A DNA stretch of 30,445 bases, from the NCBI GenBank assembly GCA_900554415.1, contig USGU01000021.1, positions 1 to 30,445 of the forward strand. The letters run 5' to 3'. A program made the position numbers and the translations under genes. Numbering within the stretch: position 1 is the first letter of the stretch; each line of letters begins with the position of its first letter. The notes beneath the pieces are model-generated. The model did not search any database. It had not been told where the DNA came from and saw only the letters and a program-made list of their open reading frames with translations. Shown one piece after another: positions 8,456 to 17,728 of the stretch. The stretch comes from an uncultured Lachnospiraceae bacterium (GTDB taxonomy: Bacteria > Bacillota > Clostridia > Lachnospirales > Lachnospiraceae).

Positions 8456-9373
8456 ATGAAAATGAGAAAAGCAATGGGTGTATTTCTTGCACTCGCAATG
8501 ACAGTAAGCTTAACAGCTTGTGGAGGAGGAAACTCAAACACAGAAGACACAAAGACAGATACTGAGGCAAAGACAGAGACAGAGAATCAGCTCAGTATTC
8601 CGGGAACAGAAGATGGAGTCCTGACGGTTGGAATGGAATGTCAGTATGCACCATATAACTGGACACAGCTTAATGATGACAATGGAGCAGTTCCGATTGC
8701 AAACAATCCGGGTTCTTATGCAAACGGATACGATGTTATGATTGCAAAACAGATTTGCGAAAAATATGGATGGGAACTGGAAATCATGGCATTAGAGTGG
8801 GGCGGACTTACACCGGCTTTAAATGCAGGACAGATTGATGTCGCAATTGCAGGCCAGTCTATGACAGCAGAACGTATGGCAGAAGTTGATATGGCAGGTC
8901 CATATTACTATGCAACTATTGTTTGCCTTACTACAAAGACCAGTAACAATGCAAATGCAAAGTCGATTCAGGATTTAAAAGGAAACTGTACAGCACAGAC
9001 AGGTACAATCTGGTATAACTCTTGTCTGCCACAGATTGAAGGCGCAAATATTCAGGCAGCAGCAGAGACAGCACCAGCTATGATCATGGCACTGGAAAGT
9101 GGAACCGTTGATTTCGTTTGTACAGACCTGCCGACAGCCACAGCCGCTGCAGCTAAGAACTCTAATTTAGTTGTTCTTAATTTCTCAGGTACAGACGGAG
9201 ATTTCCAGTTTGCTGATGAAGCAGAACGTGCAGAGAATGTAAATATTGGTGTTTCTGTAAAACAGGGCAACAGCGAATTACAGAAAGCAATCAATGATGT
9301 ATTATCTGGTATGGGAGAAGACGAATTTAACAAATTAATGGACAAAGCAATTTCTATCCAGCCAGAAGTTTAA
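8456..9373 (+). CDS. Amino acid ABC transporter substrate-binding lipoprotein (probably lysine)
   Basis: A 305-residue extracellular lipoprotein of the family 3 solute-binding proteins, which capture polar amino acids for import. The signal peptide is basic then hydrophobic and ends in a lipobox LTAC with C22 as the lipidated cysteine, followed by a low-complexity Thr/Glu/Asp linker. The mature domain shows DGVLTVGMECQYAPYNW, YDVMIAKQI and the characteristic QTGT...A/E pattern. The ATG at 8456 follows AAAGGGAG; an in-frame ATG at 8366 lies in the structured leader and would spoil the signal peptide. It heads an operon with a permease and an ATPase downstream of a lysine riboswitch, so lysine is the likely ligand. 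Substrate is inferred from regulation, not from binding residues. Confidence 0.92.
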   Translation: MKMRKAMGVFLALAMTVSLTACGGGNSNTEDTKTDTEAKTETENQLSIPGTEDGVLTVGMECQYAPYNWTQLNDDNGAVPIANNPGSYANGYDVMIAKQICEKYGWELEIMALEWGGLTPALNAGQIDVAIAGQSMTAERMAEVDMAGPYYYATIVCLTTKTSNNANAKSIQDLKGNCTAQTGTIWYNSCLPQIEGANIQAAAETAPAMIMALESGTVDFVCTDLPTATAAAAKNSNLVVLNFSGTDGDFQFADEAERAENVNIGVSVKQGNSELQKAINDVLSGMGEDEFNKLMDKAISIQPEV

Positions 9374-9403
9374 TTGTGTGATTAGGGAAGGAACTATACG
9401 GAA

Positions 9404-10255
9404 ATGGATAAATTGATAAAATTAACGGATGATGTGGCTAAGCTTTGGACGAATTATTCTTCAGCTTATCTGACAGGTGTTCGTAATACCTTGATTCTTG
9501 CGATTGTGGCAACTGTAATCGGATGTATTATCGGACTGGCATGTGGAATCTTAAATACCATTCCATATTCAAAGCAGGATAATATTGTAAAACGGTTTTT
9601 CCTGAAACTGATTCGTGTGATTATTCGAATCTATGTAGAAGTTTTCCGAGGTACACCTATGGTGCTTCAGGCAACCTTCATTTATTTTGGATTACCATAT
9701 TTCACAGATGCACAGATGCAGTTCAAGGGCTACAGTGGAATGTGGATTGCAGCGATTATCGTTGTATCGATTAATACAGGTGCCTACATGGCTGAATCGG
9801 TCCGTGGAGGAATCATGTCAGTAGATTCCGGTCAGACAGAAGGTGCCAAGGCAATCGGTATGACCCATGTACAGACCATGTTATATGTAGTGTTACCTCA
9901 GGCAATCCGTAACATCATTCCTCAGATTGGTAATAACTTTATTATCAATATCAAGGATACCTCCGTTATGTTTGTTATCGGATTTATGGATTTCTTTGCA
10001 CAGCATAGAAATATCATTGGTGTAAATAATATGAACTTCCCGTCAGCAACGATTGAAATGATTGGATATCTTTGCCTGACACTGATTGCATCCTTCTTAC
10101 TCCGTGCACTGGAGAAGAAGATGGATGGCTCTGACAGCTATGAACTGGTGCGGGATGACCAGCTTGTGATGGCAGCAGGTACATACAGTCATCCGAACAG
10201 AGGAAATATTTTTGAAGAAAACAGCAGAGAGTATGACGGAAAGGGGGAGAAATAA
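9404..10255 (+). CDS. Polar amino acid ABC transporter permease (probably lysine)
   Basis: A 283-residue inner membrane permease of the HisM/ArtQ/GlnP family. It has a first transmembrane segment at TLILAIVATVIGCIIGLACG, the family sequence EVFRGTPMVLQ, and the EAA coupling loop EGAKAIGMTHVQTMLYVVLP that contacts the ATPase. It begins 30 bp after the binding-protein gene and stops 1 bp before the ATPase start, so translation is likely coupled. It is the only permease in the operon, so the transporter presumably uses a homodimer. A C-terminal extension of about 30 polar residues follows the last membrane segment. Confidence 0.93.
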   Translation: MDKLIKLTDDVAKLWTNYSSAYLTGVRNTLILAIVATVIGCIIGLACGILNTIPYSKQDNIVKRFFLKLIRVIIRIYVEVFRGTPMVLQATFIYFGLPYFTDAQMQFKGYSGMWIAAIIVVSINTGAYMAESVRGGIMSVDSGQTEGAKAIGMTHVQTMLYVVLPQAIRNIIPQIGNNFIINIKDTSVMFVIGFMDFFAQHRNIIGVNNMNFPSATIEMIGYLCLTLIASFLLRALEKKMDGSDSYELVRDDQLVMAAGTYSHPNRGNIFEENSREYDGKGEK

Positions 10256-10256
10256 T

Positions 10257-10997
10257 ATGGGAGAAGCAATCCTGCAGATCAACCATTTGTCCAAAGCATT
10301 TGGAAGCAATGTAGTACTGAAAGATATTGATTTTACAGTAGAAAAAGGAGATGTCATCTCTATTATTGGCGCTTCCGGTTCTGGAAAATCTACGCTGCTC
10401 CGTTGTATTAATCTACTGGAGACACCAACATCAGGCGAAGTGCTTTATCACGGAAGTGATGTAACAGGACACAGGGTAGATGTACCAGAGTACCGTTCGC
10501 ATGTTGGAATGGTATTCCAGTCCTTTAATCTTTTCAATAATATGACGGTATTGGAAAACTGTATGGTCGGACAAATAAGAGTCCTGAAAAAGAGCAAAGA
10601 AGAAGCAAGAAAAACAGCTATGTATTATCTTCAGAAGGTTGGAATGGCTCCATATATCAATGCCAGACCAAAGCAGATATCTGGTGGACAAAAACAGCGT
10701 GTTGCGATTGCCAGAGCACTGGCTATGCATCCGGAGGTATTGTTGTTCGATGAACCGACATCGGCACTTGACCCGGAAATGGTTGGAGAAGTTCTGAATG
10801 TTATGCAGGCACTGGCAAAGGAAGGAATGACTATGCTTGTTGTAACCCACGAAATGGCTTTTGCTCGTGATGTCAGCAGCCGTGTTGTTTACATGAAAGA
10901 AGGAGTTATCTGCGAACAGGGTTCGCCAAGCCAGGTATTTGGAAATCCACAGCGTCAGGAGACAAAAGATTTCTTATCAAGATTTCATAATGCATAA
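10257..10997 (+). CDS. Polar amino acid ABC transporter ATP-binding protein (probably lysine)
   Basis: A 246-residue ATPase of the GlnQ/HisP type that powers the importer. Walker A is GASGSGKST (38-46), the Q-loop lies in VFQSFNLF (about 86-93), the signature is ISGGQKQR (141-148), Walker B is LLFDEPTSALD (162-172) and the switch histidine is H198. The ATG at 10257 has GGGGGAG upstream and MGEAIL is the natural family start; an upstream in-frame start at 10212 lies within the permease. Third gene of the riboswitch-controlled operon, followed by a terminator. Confidence 0.94.
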   Translation: MGEAILQINHLSKAFGSNVVLKDIDFTVEKGDVISIIGASGSGKSTLLRCINLLETPTSGEVLYHGSDVTGHRVDVPEYRSHVGMVFQSFNLFNNMTVLENCMVGQIRVLKKSKEEARKTAMYYLQKVGMAPYINARPKQISGGQKQRVAIARALAMHPEVLLFDEPTSALDPEMVGEVLNVMQALAKEGMTMLVVTHEMAFARDVSSRVVYMKEGVICEQGSPSQVFGNPQRQETKDFLSRFHNA

Positions 10998-11031
10998 TTT
11001 TTACTATGTATCATTCAGGTAAGATTATTTT

Positions 11032-11059
11032 AATAGAATGATTTCAATAGGATGATTTC
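11032..11059 (+). repeat. Imperfect 14-bp tandem duplication
   Basis: AATAGAATGATTTC (11032-11045) is followed directly by AATAGGATGATTTC (11046-11059), one mismatch. It sits between the transporter operon and its terminator. No function is evident. Confidence 0.6.
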
Positions 11060-11060
11060 A

Positions 11061-11094
11061 AAGGCAGACTGCAAAAATGCAGCCTGCCTTTTTT
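11061..11094 (+). terminator. Terminator of the lysine transporter operon
   Basis: AAGGCAG (11061-11067) with CTGC (11069-11072) pairs with GCAG (11079-11082) and CTGCCTT (11084-11090), with a single mismatch, then TTTT. Confidence 0.85.
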
Positions 11095-11166
11095 ACCGTG
11101 TGTCCGGTGAAACTGACTGACATTTGATGATACCTCAAAGTCTGATGAACCTTTTTGAGTTGCTAC

Positions 11167-11195
11167 TTGTATCAAATGCAAATCAAGTGTAAAAT
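11167..11195 (+). promoter_or_regulatory. Candidate promoter for the M16C peptidase gene
   Basis: TTGTAT (11167-11172), 17-bp spacer, TAAAAT (11190-11195), 41 bp upstream of the start codon. Confidence 0.5.
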
Positions 11196-11235
11196 ATAAA
11201 CTACGAGATTGAAAATGATTTGGAGGAAACTGCGA

Positions 11236-14160
11236 ATGAATTTGACAAAGCTTGACGCATACGAAGTGATGCTGCAGAAAGAATTAAAGGATTTGAAATC
11301 AGAAGGAATTTTGCTGAAACACAAGAAGAGTGGAGCAAGAGTGCTGCTGGTTTCAAATGATGATGAGAATAAAGTATTTACAATCGGATTTCGGACACCT
11401 GTAGATAACAGTACCGGAGTTCCTCATATTATAGAACATACGGTACTTTGCGGTTCCGACAAGTTTCCGGCAAAAGACCCATTTGTGGAACTGGTAAAGG
11501 GTTCTCTGAATACCTTTTTAAATGCCATGACCTACCCGGACAAGACCGTGTATCCGGTAGCGAGCTGCAATGGCAAGGATTTTCAGAATCTGATGGATGT
11601 GTATATGGATGCAGTTTTCCATCCAAATATTTATAAACATGAAGAGATTTTCCGGCAGGAAGGTTGGAACTATCACCTCGATGATGAAGAGGGAGAACTG
11701 ACTTACAATGGTGTGGTTTACAATGAGATGAAAGGAGCATTCTCTTCCCCGGACGGTGTTCTGGACAGAATGATTCTGAATTCTCTGTTCCCGGATACAA
11801 CTTATGCCAATGAATCGGGCGGAGACCCGGATGTAATCCCGGAACTTTCTTATGAAGATTATCTGGAATTCCATCGTACTTATTATCATCCGTCAAACAG
11901 TTATATTTATCTGTATGGCGATATGGACATGGAAGAAAAATTAAAATGGCTGGATGAAGAATATTTGTGTAAATATGATACCAAAGAAGTACATTCAGAA
12001 ATAGGATTCCAGCAGCCGTTTGATAAAATGCATGAGATTTCGGCAAAATATTCGGTTTCCACCAGTGAGTCGGAAGAAGACAACACATATCTTGCTTACA
12101 ACAAGGTAGTGGGAACCAGTCTGGATAAGGAGCTTTGTCTTGCCTTTGATATTCTGGACTATGCACTTTTGTCTGCACCGGGAGCACCACTGAAGAAAGC
12201 ACTTATGGATGCAGGAATTGGAAAAGATATTTCTGGCTCTTATGACAGCTCGACTTATCAGCCAATCTTCTCGATTGTGGCAAAGAATGCCAATGCGGAG
12301 CAGAAGGAAGCGTTTGTGGAAGTGATTGAGTCTACTTTACGTGGAATCGTGAAAAGTGGAATTGATAAGAAAGCGTTGGAAGCAGGAATTAATTACAATG
12401 AATTCCGATACAGAGAAGCAGATTTTGGTGGATATCCGAAAGGACTTATCTATGGACTGCAGATGTTTGACAGCTGGCTTTATGATGAAATGCAGCCATT
12501 TATGCATGTAGAATCATTGGAAATCTTTGCGTTTCTTAAAAAACAAATAAATGGCAGATACTTTGAAGATTTGATTCAGAAATATTTATTAGACAATACA
12601 CATGGCACCATTGTAGTGGTAGTCCCAGAGCGGGGGCTGACTGCCAAAATGGATGCAAAATTGAAAGAAAAGCTGCAGGCATATAAGGAATCTTTAAGTA
12701 AAGAAGAAGTGCGTGCACTTGTAGAAAACACGGCAAAGTTGGAGGCTTATCAGGAAGAACCGTCAGCACCGGAAGATATTGAAAAGTTACCAATGCTGGA
12801 ACGGGCAGATATTTCCACAGAGATTGCTCCGATTTATAATGAAGAATTGGCGCTTGCGGATGTGCCGGTAGTATTCCATGAGATTGAGACAAATGGAATC
12901 GGTTATCTGGAATTGATGTTTGATTTGTCAGGAGTTCCAGAAGAACTGCTTCCATATGCAGGTGTGTTACAGGCAGTACTTGGAATCATTGACACGGAAC
13001 ACTATGAATACAGTGAGCTTTTTAATGAAATTAATGTGCATACAGGGGGAATCGGAACTTCTCTGGAGCTTTACACAGATGTGACAAAGGCAAAAGAAAA
13101 AGCGTTTCGTGCAACCTTTGAAGTAAAGACAAAGGCTCTTTATGATAAGATTCCATTTGCACTGCAGATGATGATGGAGATTCTGACAACTTCTAAGTTG
13201 GAGGATGAGAAACGTTTGAAAGAAATCATTGCAATGAATGTATCCAGATTACAGATGAAGTTCTTATCATCTGGACATGTTGTTGCAGCTATGCGGGCAA
13301 TGTCTTACTGCTCACCGATTTCAAAATTCAAAGAACTGACTTCAGGTGTAGAGTATTATAGATTTTTGAGTAAACTAAATGATAACTTTGAAAATGAAAA
13401 AGAAACTTTAACTGAGAATTTACAAAAACTTGTAAAGATGATTTTCAGTAAAGGCAATATGATGGTAAGTTATACCGCTACCAAGGAAGGACTTGCCGGA
13501 CTGGAAGCAGAACTTGCCAAAGTAAGGGATGGTCTGTACGAAGCACAGCAGGAAGAACACAGATGCGTGATTCATTGTGAAAAGAAGAATGAAGGCTTCC
13601 AGACTTCTTCAAAAGTACAGTTTGTGGCTCAGGCTGGAAACTTTTTGGATGCAGGGAAAGAATATCATGGAGCACTTCAGATTCTGAAGGTGATTATGAG
13701 TTATGAATATCTATGGATAAATATTCGTGTGAAAGGCGGCGCGTATGGATGTATGTCGAACTTCAACCGGATTGGAGAAGGATATTTTGTATCGTACCGT
13801 GACCCAAATCTGAAGAAGACACTGGACGTATATGCAGGAGTTCCTGAATACTTGAAGAGCTTTACTGTCAGTGAACGTGATATGACAAAATATATTATTG
13901 GTACAATCAGCAATATCGACCAGCCAATGACTCCGGCTGCCAAGGGTGACCGTTCTATGAATCTTTACATGAATCACTTGACAGAAGAAATGATTCAGGA
14001 GGAACGTATGCAGATTCTTAGGGCAACTCAGGAAGATATCCGTAATCTGGCAGAGATTGCAGAGGCAGTTCTGGCGTGCAATCAGATTTGCGTAATAGGA
14101 AATGAAGAAAAGATTGATGAAGAGAAAGAAGTATTTGGCGAAGTAACAGCACTGTTCTAG
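11236..14160 (+). CDS. M16C zinc metallopeptidase (presequence protease/insulinase family)
   Basis: A 974-residue single-chain peptidase with the inverted zinc motif HIIEH (H64, E67, H68) and the downstream NEMKGAFSSPDG segment that carries the third zinc ligand region. Length and layout (active half, linker helices, inactive half) match the PreP/Cym1 subfamily, which closes over short unfolded peptides and degrades them. No signal peptide or membrane segment is seen, so it is probably cytosolic and may clear peptide fragments. The ATG at 11236 follows GGAGG at correct spacing; an in-frame ATG at 11209 lacks one. It has its own promoter and precedes era by 55 bp. The family is certain; the physiological substrate is unknown. 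Confidence 0.94.
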   Translation: MNLTKLDAYEVMLQKELKDLKSEGILLKHKKSGARVLLVSNDDENKVFTIGFRTPVDNSTGVPHIIEHTVLCGSDKFPAKDPFVELVKGSLNTFLNAMTYPDKTVYPVASCNGKDFQNLMDVYMDAVFHPNIYKHEEIFRQEGWNYHLDDEEGELTYNGVVYNEMKGAFSSPDGVLDRMILNSLFPDTTYANESGGDPDVIPELSYEDYLEFHRTYYHPSNSYIYLYGDMDMEEKLKWLDEEYLCKYDTKEVHSEIGFQQPFDKMHEISAKYSVSTSESEEDNTYLAYNKVVGTSLDKELCLAFDILDYALLSAPGAPLKKALMDAGIGKDISGSYDSSTYQPIFSIVAKNANAEQKEAFVEVIESTLRGIVKSGIDKKALEAGINYNEFRYREADFGGYPKGLIYGLQMFDSWLYDEMQPFMHVESLEIFAFLKKQINGRYFEDLIQKYLLDNTHGTIVVVVPERGLTAKMDAKLKEKLQAYKESLSKEEVRALVENTAKLEAYQEEPSAPEDIEKLPMLERADISTEIAPIYNEELALADVPVVFHEIETNGIGYLELMFDLSGVPEELLPYAGVLQAVLGIIDTEHYEYSELFNEINVHTGGIGTSLELYTDVTKAKEKAFRATFEVKTKALYDKIPFALQMMMEILTTSKLEDEKRLKEIIAMNVSRLQMKFLSSGHVVAAMRAMSYCSPISKFKELTSGVEYYRFLSKLNDNFENEKETLTENLQKLVKMIFSKGNMMVSYTATKEGLAGLEAELAKVRDGLYEAQQEEHRCVIHCEKKNEGFQTSSKVQFVAQAGNFLDAGKEYHGALQILKVIMSYEYLWINIRVKGGAYGCMSNFNRIGEGYFVSYRDPNLKKTLDVYAGVPEYLKSFTVSERDMTKYIIGTISNIDQPMTPAAKGDRSMNLYMNHLTEEMIQEERMQILRATQEDIRNLAEIAEAVLACNQICVIGNEEKIDEEKEVFGEVTALF

Positions 14161-14215
14161 ACTGGTATTGCACGGGACAGTCATTCTAGTAAGAAGAAAG
14201 AATACGAGGGAGAGA

Positions 14216-15118
14216 ATGAAAGCAGACTTTAAATCAGGATTTGTAACTTTGATAGGAAGACCAAATGTGGGAAAATCTACATTGATGAACTATTTAATCG
14301 GGCAGAAGATTGCGATTACATCAAATAAGCCACAGACAACACGCAACCGGATTCAGACGGTTCTTACCACGGAAGAAGGGCAGATTGTATTTGTTGATAC
14401 ACCGGGGATTCATAAGGCGAAGAATAAGCTGGGTGAATATATGGTAAATGTGGCAGAACGCACCTTAAATGAAGTGGATGTGGTATTGTGGCTGGTGGAA
14501 CCAAGTACGTTTATCGGAGCCGGAGAGCAGCACATCATCAATCAGCTTAAGAAGGTGAAAACACCAGTGGTGCTTGTGATCAACAAAGAGGATATGGTGA
14601 AAAGGGAAGATATTCTTCCATGTATTCTGAAATACAGTGAAGCCTATGAATTTGCAGACATTGTGCCTGTTTCGGCAAAAACGGGGAATAATACAGATGA
14701 ACTTATAAAGGTGATTATGAAATATCTTCCATATGGACCGCAGTTTTATGATGAAGATACGATTACAGACCAGCCGGAGCGTCAGATTGTGGCAGAAATC
14801 ATCCGTGAGAAAGCACTGCATGCATTAAGTGATGAGATTCCGCATGGAATTGCAGTGTCTATTGAGCGTATGAAAGCACGTAAAAATGTGATAGATATTG
14901 AAGCAACAATTATCTGCGAACGGGATTCCCACAAAGGGATTATCATTGGAAAGCAGGGGGCAATGCTGAAGAAAATCGGAAGTACTGCCCGCTATGAAAT
15001 TGAACGCCTTCTGGACTGCAAGGTAAATTTACAGCTTTGGGTCAAGGTAAAGAAGGATTGGAGAGACAGTGACTTTATGATTAAGAACTTCGGATACCGG
15101 GAAGACGACGAATTTTAA
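14216..15118 (+). CDS. era: GTPase Era
   Basis: A 300-residue GTPase that binds 16S rRNA and assists small-subunit maturation. G1 is GRPNVGKS (14-21), G2 lies at the TTRNR region (41-45), G3 is DTPGIH (61-66), G4 is NKED (123-126), and the C-terminal KH domain has GIIIGKQGAMLKKIG (about 241). Full length. The ATG at 14216 has GAGGGAG upstream; an earlier in-frame start at 14168 lacks one. It leads the era-yqzL-recO-glyS block, an order shared in part with Bacillus. Confidence 0.97.
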   Translation: MKADFKSGFVTLIGRPNVGKSTLMNYLIGQKIAITSNKPQTTRNRIQTVLTTEEGQIVFVDTPGIHKAKNKLGEYMVNVAERTLNEVDVVLWLVEPSTFIGAGEQHIINQLKKVKTPVVLVINKEDMVKREDILPCILKYSEAYEFADIVPVSAKTGNNTDELIKVIMKYLPYGPQFYDEDTITDQPERQIVAEIIREKALHALSDEIPHGIAVSIERMKARKNVIDIEATIICERDSHKGIIIGKQGAMLKKIGSTARYEIERLLDCKVNLQLWVKVKKDWRDSDFMIKNFGYREDDEF

Positions 15119-15256
15119 AAGTCAAGGCATTTTGCGTAAAATTTACTGGCAGATATTATCCAGTATAGGACCGTGTACTTTGGACACCCTAATTCTTAAC
15201 ATAGAAATGCAATAAAAATGCAGAAGATAAATGCAGAAGAAAAGGTGGTGGACCAT

Positions 15257-15433
15257 ATGAAACAAGCATACTGGGAGCAGTTTGCCGAGACGGGAAGAGT
15301 GGAAGATTATCTTTATTACAAAGGAATCGAGACTTGCCAGAATATTATGGAGAAATACGAGGACCGAAAAAGTGAGTCAACTAATCACAGTGACCGGGAT
15401 GGTGTTGCAGGCGGCACCTATCGGGGAATATGA
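15257..15433 (+). CDS. yqzL: YqzL-like small protein
   Basis: A 58-residue protein whose core, YWEQFAETGRVEDYLYYKGI, matches the YqzL pattern (aromatic-rich start, TG, then Y-L and an acidic helix). YqzL has no established function but commonly sits between era and recO, exactly as here. The ATG at 15257 follows AGGTGG; an in-frame ATG at 15218 has no ribosome binding site. The last 20 or so residues are read through the beginning of recO in another frame, so the C-terminal tail is longer than usual and probably not conserved. Confidence 0.72.
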   Translation: MKQAYWEQFAETGRVEDYLYYKGIETCQNIMEKYEDRKSESTNHSDRDGVAGGTYRGI

Positions 15434-16124
15434 CAAAAGAATTGTTATATTGACAAAAGAAAGAGGAAAGTTGTCTGCATTTGCCAAAGGCGCCAGAAGA
15501 CCGCAGAGTCATCTGGCAGGTGTGACAACTCCGTGCGCGTTTGGAGAGTTCTCACTTTATGAGGGGAGAAGTTCTTATACAATTCACTCGGCAGATATTA
15601 CGCATTATTTTGCAGAACTTCGGACAGATGTAGAAGCAGCTTATTATGCATTTTATTTTCTGGAATTTGCCGATTATTATACAAAAGAAGGAAACGATGA
15701 GCGGGAAATGCTGAAGCTGCTCTTTCAGACTATGAGGGCACTTACCAGCCGCAGAATTTCACTTGAACTTGTGAAAAATATTTTCGAACTGAAGGCAATC
15801 AGTATTAACGGGGAAGGACCGCAGGTGTTCCAATGTGTGAAATGTGGAGCAAAAGACAGACCATGTGTATTCAGCGTAAAGAGCGGAGGACTTATCTGCG
15901 ATGAGTGTGGCCGGGGCGTCATAGATGGACAGATACTCAATACATCGACCTTATATGCCATGCAGTATGTGATAACTTCTCCAGTAGAAAAGCTTTATAC
16001 ATTTGAACTAAGTGCGGAAGTGCTGAAAGAATTTACAAGGGTAATGGAACGATATCGGGAAGTGTATGTAGAAAAGCACTTTAAATCTTTAGATATTTTA
16101 AATCAGTTGACGGAACTTTGTTAG
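15372..16124 (+). CDS. recO: DNA repair protein RecO
   Basis: A 250-residue recombination mediator that works with RecF and RecR to load RecA onto SSB-coated DNA and anneals strands. The N-terminal OB fold carries VTGMVLQAAPIGEYDKRIVILT, a classic RecO start. A zinc-binding domain has CVKC (about 155-158) and CDEC (about 176-179). The GTG at 15372 is chosen because the conserved family start is SQLITVTGMV and GAGG lies 9 bp upstream; the frame stays open to an ATG at 15282, but those residues are arginine-rich and unlike RecO. Its first 62 bases overlap the yqzL-like gene, suggesting translational coupling. Confidence 0.94.
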   Translation: MSQLITVTGMVLQAAPIGEYDKRIVILTKERGKLSAFAKGARRPQSHLAGVTTPCAFGEFSLYEGRSSYTIHSADITHYFAELRTDVEAAYYAFYFLEFADYYTKEGNDEREMLKLLFQTMRALTSRRISLELVKNIFELKAISINGEGPQVFQCVKCGAKDRPCVFSVKSGGLICDECGRGVIDGQILNTSTLYAMQYVITSPVEKLYTFELSAEVLKEFTRVMERYREVYVEKHFKSLDILNQLTELC

Positions 16125-16174
16125 TGAAACAACAAAAAAGTGGCAGGAATGCCTTATCAAAAGTGGTAAAGGAC

Positions 16175-16203
16175 TTGCAAAATACATAAGTAGTCGGTAT
16201 AAT
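16175..16203 (+). promoter_or_regulatory. Promoter for glyS
   Basis: TTGCAA (16175-16180), 17-bp spacer, perfect TATAAT (16198-16203), 62 bp upstream of the glyS ATG. The leader is too short for a T-box. Confidence 0.6.
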
Positions 16204-16264
16204 AAAACAAATTAGACGGGACAAGCGTATGATAACCGTCAGAAAGAATGGGAGGATTGATATT

Positions 16265-17656
16265 ATGGTAGAGAAGACAATGGATAAGATTGTAGCTTTG
16301 GCGAAAAGTAGAGGGTTCGTGTATCCAGGGTCTGAAATCTATGGTGGTCTTGCCAATACGTGGGATTATGGAAATCTCGGTGTAGAGTTGAAGAATAATG
16401 TAAAAAAAGCATGGTGGAAGAAGTTTGTTCAGGAGAGCCCATATAATGTAGGTGTGGATTGTGCGATTCTGATGAATCCACAGACGTGGGTGGCTTCGGG
16501 ACATCTGGGAGGCTTCAGTGACCCACTTATGGACTGTAAAGAATGTCATGAACGTTTCCGTGCAGATAAGATGATTGAAGACTATGCAGCACAGCATGAA
16601 ATCCAGCTTGATGACAGTGTAGATGCATGGTCACACGAAAAGATGGAGAACTTTATCAAAGAACATGAGGTGCCGTGTCCAAGCTGTGGAAAACATAATT
16701 TCACAGAAATTCGTGAATTTAACCTGATGTTTAAGACATTCCAGGGAGTTACAGAAGATGCCAAGAACGTAGTTTATTTAAGACCGGAGACAGCACAGGG
16801 AATTTTCGTAAACTTTAAGAATGTACAGCGTACATCAAGAAAGAAAATCCCATTTGGTATCGGTCAGATTGGTAAATCCTTCCGTAATGAGATTACACCG
16901 GGTAACTTCACTTTCCGTACACGTGAATTCGAGCAGATGGAACTGGAATTCTTCTGTAAACCGGGAACAGATTTAGACTGGTTTGCATACTGGAAGAAGT
17001 TCTGCGTAGACTGGTTATTATCTCTTGGTATGAAAGAAGACGAGATGCGTGCCCGTGATCATTCACCGGAAGAATTGTGCTTCTACAGTAAGGCAACAAC
17101 AGATATCGAATTCTTGTTCCCGTTTGGATGGGGCGAGCTTTGGGGAATTGCGGATAGAACGGATTATGACCTCTCTCAGCATCAGGAAGTATCAAAGCAG
17201 GATATGACTTACTTTGATGATGAGACACAGGAAAAATATATTCCTTATGTTATTGAGCCATCTCTTGGAGCAGACCGTGTGGTTCTTGCATTCCTTTGCG
17301 GCGCTTATGATGAAGAAGAACTGGAAGGCGGAGATGTGCGTACTGTACTTCATTTCCATCCACAACTTGCACCGGTTAAGGTTGGTGTGCTTCCACTTTC
17401 TAAGAAGCTGAATGCAGGTGCAGAGAAGATTTATGCAGAACTCAGCAAGTATTACAACTGCGAATTTGATGACAGAGGAAATATCGGTAAGAGATACCGT
17501 CGTCAGGATGAAATCGGTACTCCATTCTGTATCACATATGATTTTGAATCAGAAGAAGATGGTGCAGTAACCGTACGTGACCGTGACACGATGGAACAGG
17601 AAAGAATCAAAATTGAAGATTTGAAGGCTTATTTCGAAAAGAAATTTGAGTGGTAA
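16265..17656 (+). CDS. glyS: Glycine--tRNA ligase, dimeric (eukaryote/archaea-like) type
   Basis: A 463-residue class II aminoacyl-tRNA synthetase that charges tRNA-Gly, of the single-subunit alpha2 form rather than the GlyQ/GlyS tetramer. It starts with VALAKSRGFVYPGSEIYGG. A zinc-binding insertion has CKECHERF and CPSCGKHNF. Motif 2 includes FRNEITPGNFTFRTREFEQ, motif 3 is EPSLGADRVVLAF, and an anticodon-binding domain ends the protein. The ATG at 16265 follows GGGAGG; the in-frame start at 16229 lacks a good site. It has its own promoter and a strong terminator. Confidence 0.97.
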   Translation: MVEKTMDKIVALAKSRGFVYPGSEIYGGLANTWDYGNLGVELKNNVKKAWWKKFVQESPYNVGVDCAILMNPQTWVASGHLGGFSDPLMDCKECHERFRADKMIEDYAAQHEIQLDDSVDAWSHEKMENFIKEHEVPCPSCGKHNFTEIREFNLMFKTFQGVTEDAKNVVYLRPETAQGIFVNFKNVQRTSRKKIPFGIGQIGKSFRNEITPGNFTFRTREFEQMELEFFCKPGTDLDWFAYWKKFCVDWLLSLGMKEDEMRARDHSPEELCFYSKATTDIEFLFPFGWGELWGIADRTDYDLSQHQEVSKQDMTYFDDETQEKYIPYVIEPSLGADRVVLAFLCGAYDEEELEGGDVRTVLHFHPQLAPVKVGVLPLSKKLNAGAEKIYAELSKYYNCEFDDRGNIGKRYRRQDEIGTPFCITYDFESEEDGAVTVRDRDTMEQERIKIEDLKAYFEKKFEW

Positions 17657-17669
17657 AAGAGAATCCAGG

Positions 17670-17698
17670 CAGCTCCCACATTAAGTGGGAGCTGTTTT
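17670..17698 (+). terminator. Terminator of glyS
   Basis: CAGCTCCCAC (17670-17679) and GTGGGAGCTG (17685-17694) form a perfect 10-bp stem with an ATTAA loop, followed by TTTT. Confidence 0.92.
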
Positions 17699-17728
17699 CT
17701 ATTACCTCTTTTTTTCACAGCAGAACTG

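Noticed and set aside
11429..12202. Long open frame on the minus strand within the M16C peptidase gene
   Set aside because: It is antisense to a clear conserved gene, has a low-complexity His/Pro/Ser-rich product and no ribosome binding site; it is a codon-bias shadow.
15144..15165. Inverted repeat TACTGG / CCAGTA after era as a terminator
   Set aside because: Only 6 bp of stem with a 10-nt loop and no T-run; expression probably continues into yqzL and recO.
16125..16264. Possible T-box leader upstream of glyS
   Set aside because: The leader after the proposed promoter is only about 60 nt, and no T-box consensus or terminator hairpin is present.
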